Part shown: positions 6,431-6,550 of the stretch, piece after piece
Layout: every line of letters starts with the position of its first letter
Position numbering within the stretch: the first letter of the stretch is position 1
Assembly (NCBI GenBank): GCA_913053815.1
Contig: CAJXGK010000108.1
Span: 1 to 6,550 of the forward strand
Length of the DNA stretch: 6,550 bases
Direction of reading: 5' to 3'
Source of the DNA: an uncultured Rhodanobacteraceae bacterium
GTDB taxonomy: Bacteria > Pseudomonadota > Gammaproteobacteria > Xanthomonadales > Rhodanobacteraceae
Program-made: the position numbers and the translations under genes
The notes under the pieces: model-generated
Told to the model about the DNA's origin: nothing
Databases searched by the model: none
What the model saw: the letters and a program-made list of their open reading frames with translations, nothing else

Positions 6431-6550
6431 ACGGCCTGTCAACGAACGCCCGCCGACCTGAACGCACCCGTAGGGCGTGGACCCCGGCAGGGCCCTCTTT
6501 CAACCCGCATACCCCATGAATTCACAGTGCCCTCGCTGGTCTTTTGCCTC

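Overview
The window looks like an ordinary chromosomal stretch of a moderately high-GC gammaproteobacterium. Two genes point there: a long, membrane-anchored FadE-type acyl-CoA dehydrogenase with the C-terminal extension seen in E. coli FadE, and a GTP-type phosphoenolpyruvate carboxykinase, which in gammaproteobacteria is less usual than the ATP-type PckA. Genus cannot be decided from the sequence. No phage, insertion-sequence, CRISPR, rRNA or tRNA signal was seen.

Layout. Positions 1-350 hold a non-coding tandem array of 55-bp units with an A-B-A-B-A-C order; it runs off the left edge and each unit junction can fold as a hairpin. Positions 379-3746 hold a two-gene minus-strand operon: an alpha/beta-fold hydrolase (2847-3746) followed by fadE (379-2850), joined by a 4-base ATGA overlap with a strong Shine-Dalgarno inside the hydrolase 3' end. 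Positions 3747-3851 are a divergent control region with a perfect 16-bp palindrome over the hydrolase start codon and a second, related imperfect palindrome over the probable hydrolase-fadE promoter. On the plus strand a TetR-family repressor gene (3852-4433) is read away from the operon. After a 137-bp gap with a small hairpin comes pckG (4571-6331). The last 219 bp hold no convincing gene, but contain a weak hairpin-plus-T terminator candidate and fragments of a CCCGGG-type palindromic repeat.

How the genes fit together. The likely logic is lipid catabolism under local repression. The TetR protein probably binds the two palindromes and controls the hydrolase-fadE operon and possibly itself. 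The hydrolase may release acids or acyl groups from esters, FadE performs the first oxidation step of beta-oxidation at the inner membrane, and PckG converts oxaloacetate to phosphoenolpyruvate, which is needed for gluconeogenesis when cells grow on acetyl-CoA from fatty acids. That pckG belongs to the same regulon is inference from position only.

I found no clear undescribed system. The most rewarding items are the higher-order hairpin repeat array next to fadE and the matched pair of operator-like palindromes.
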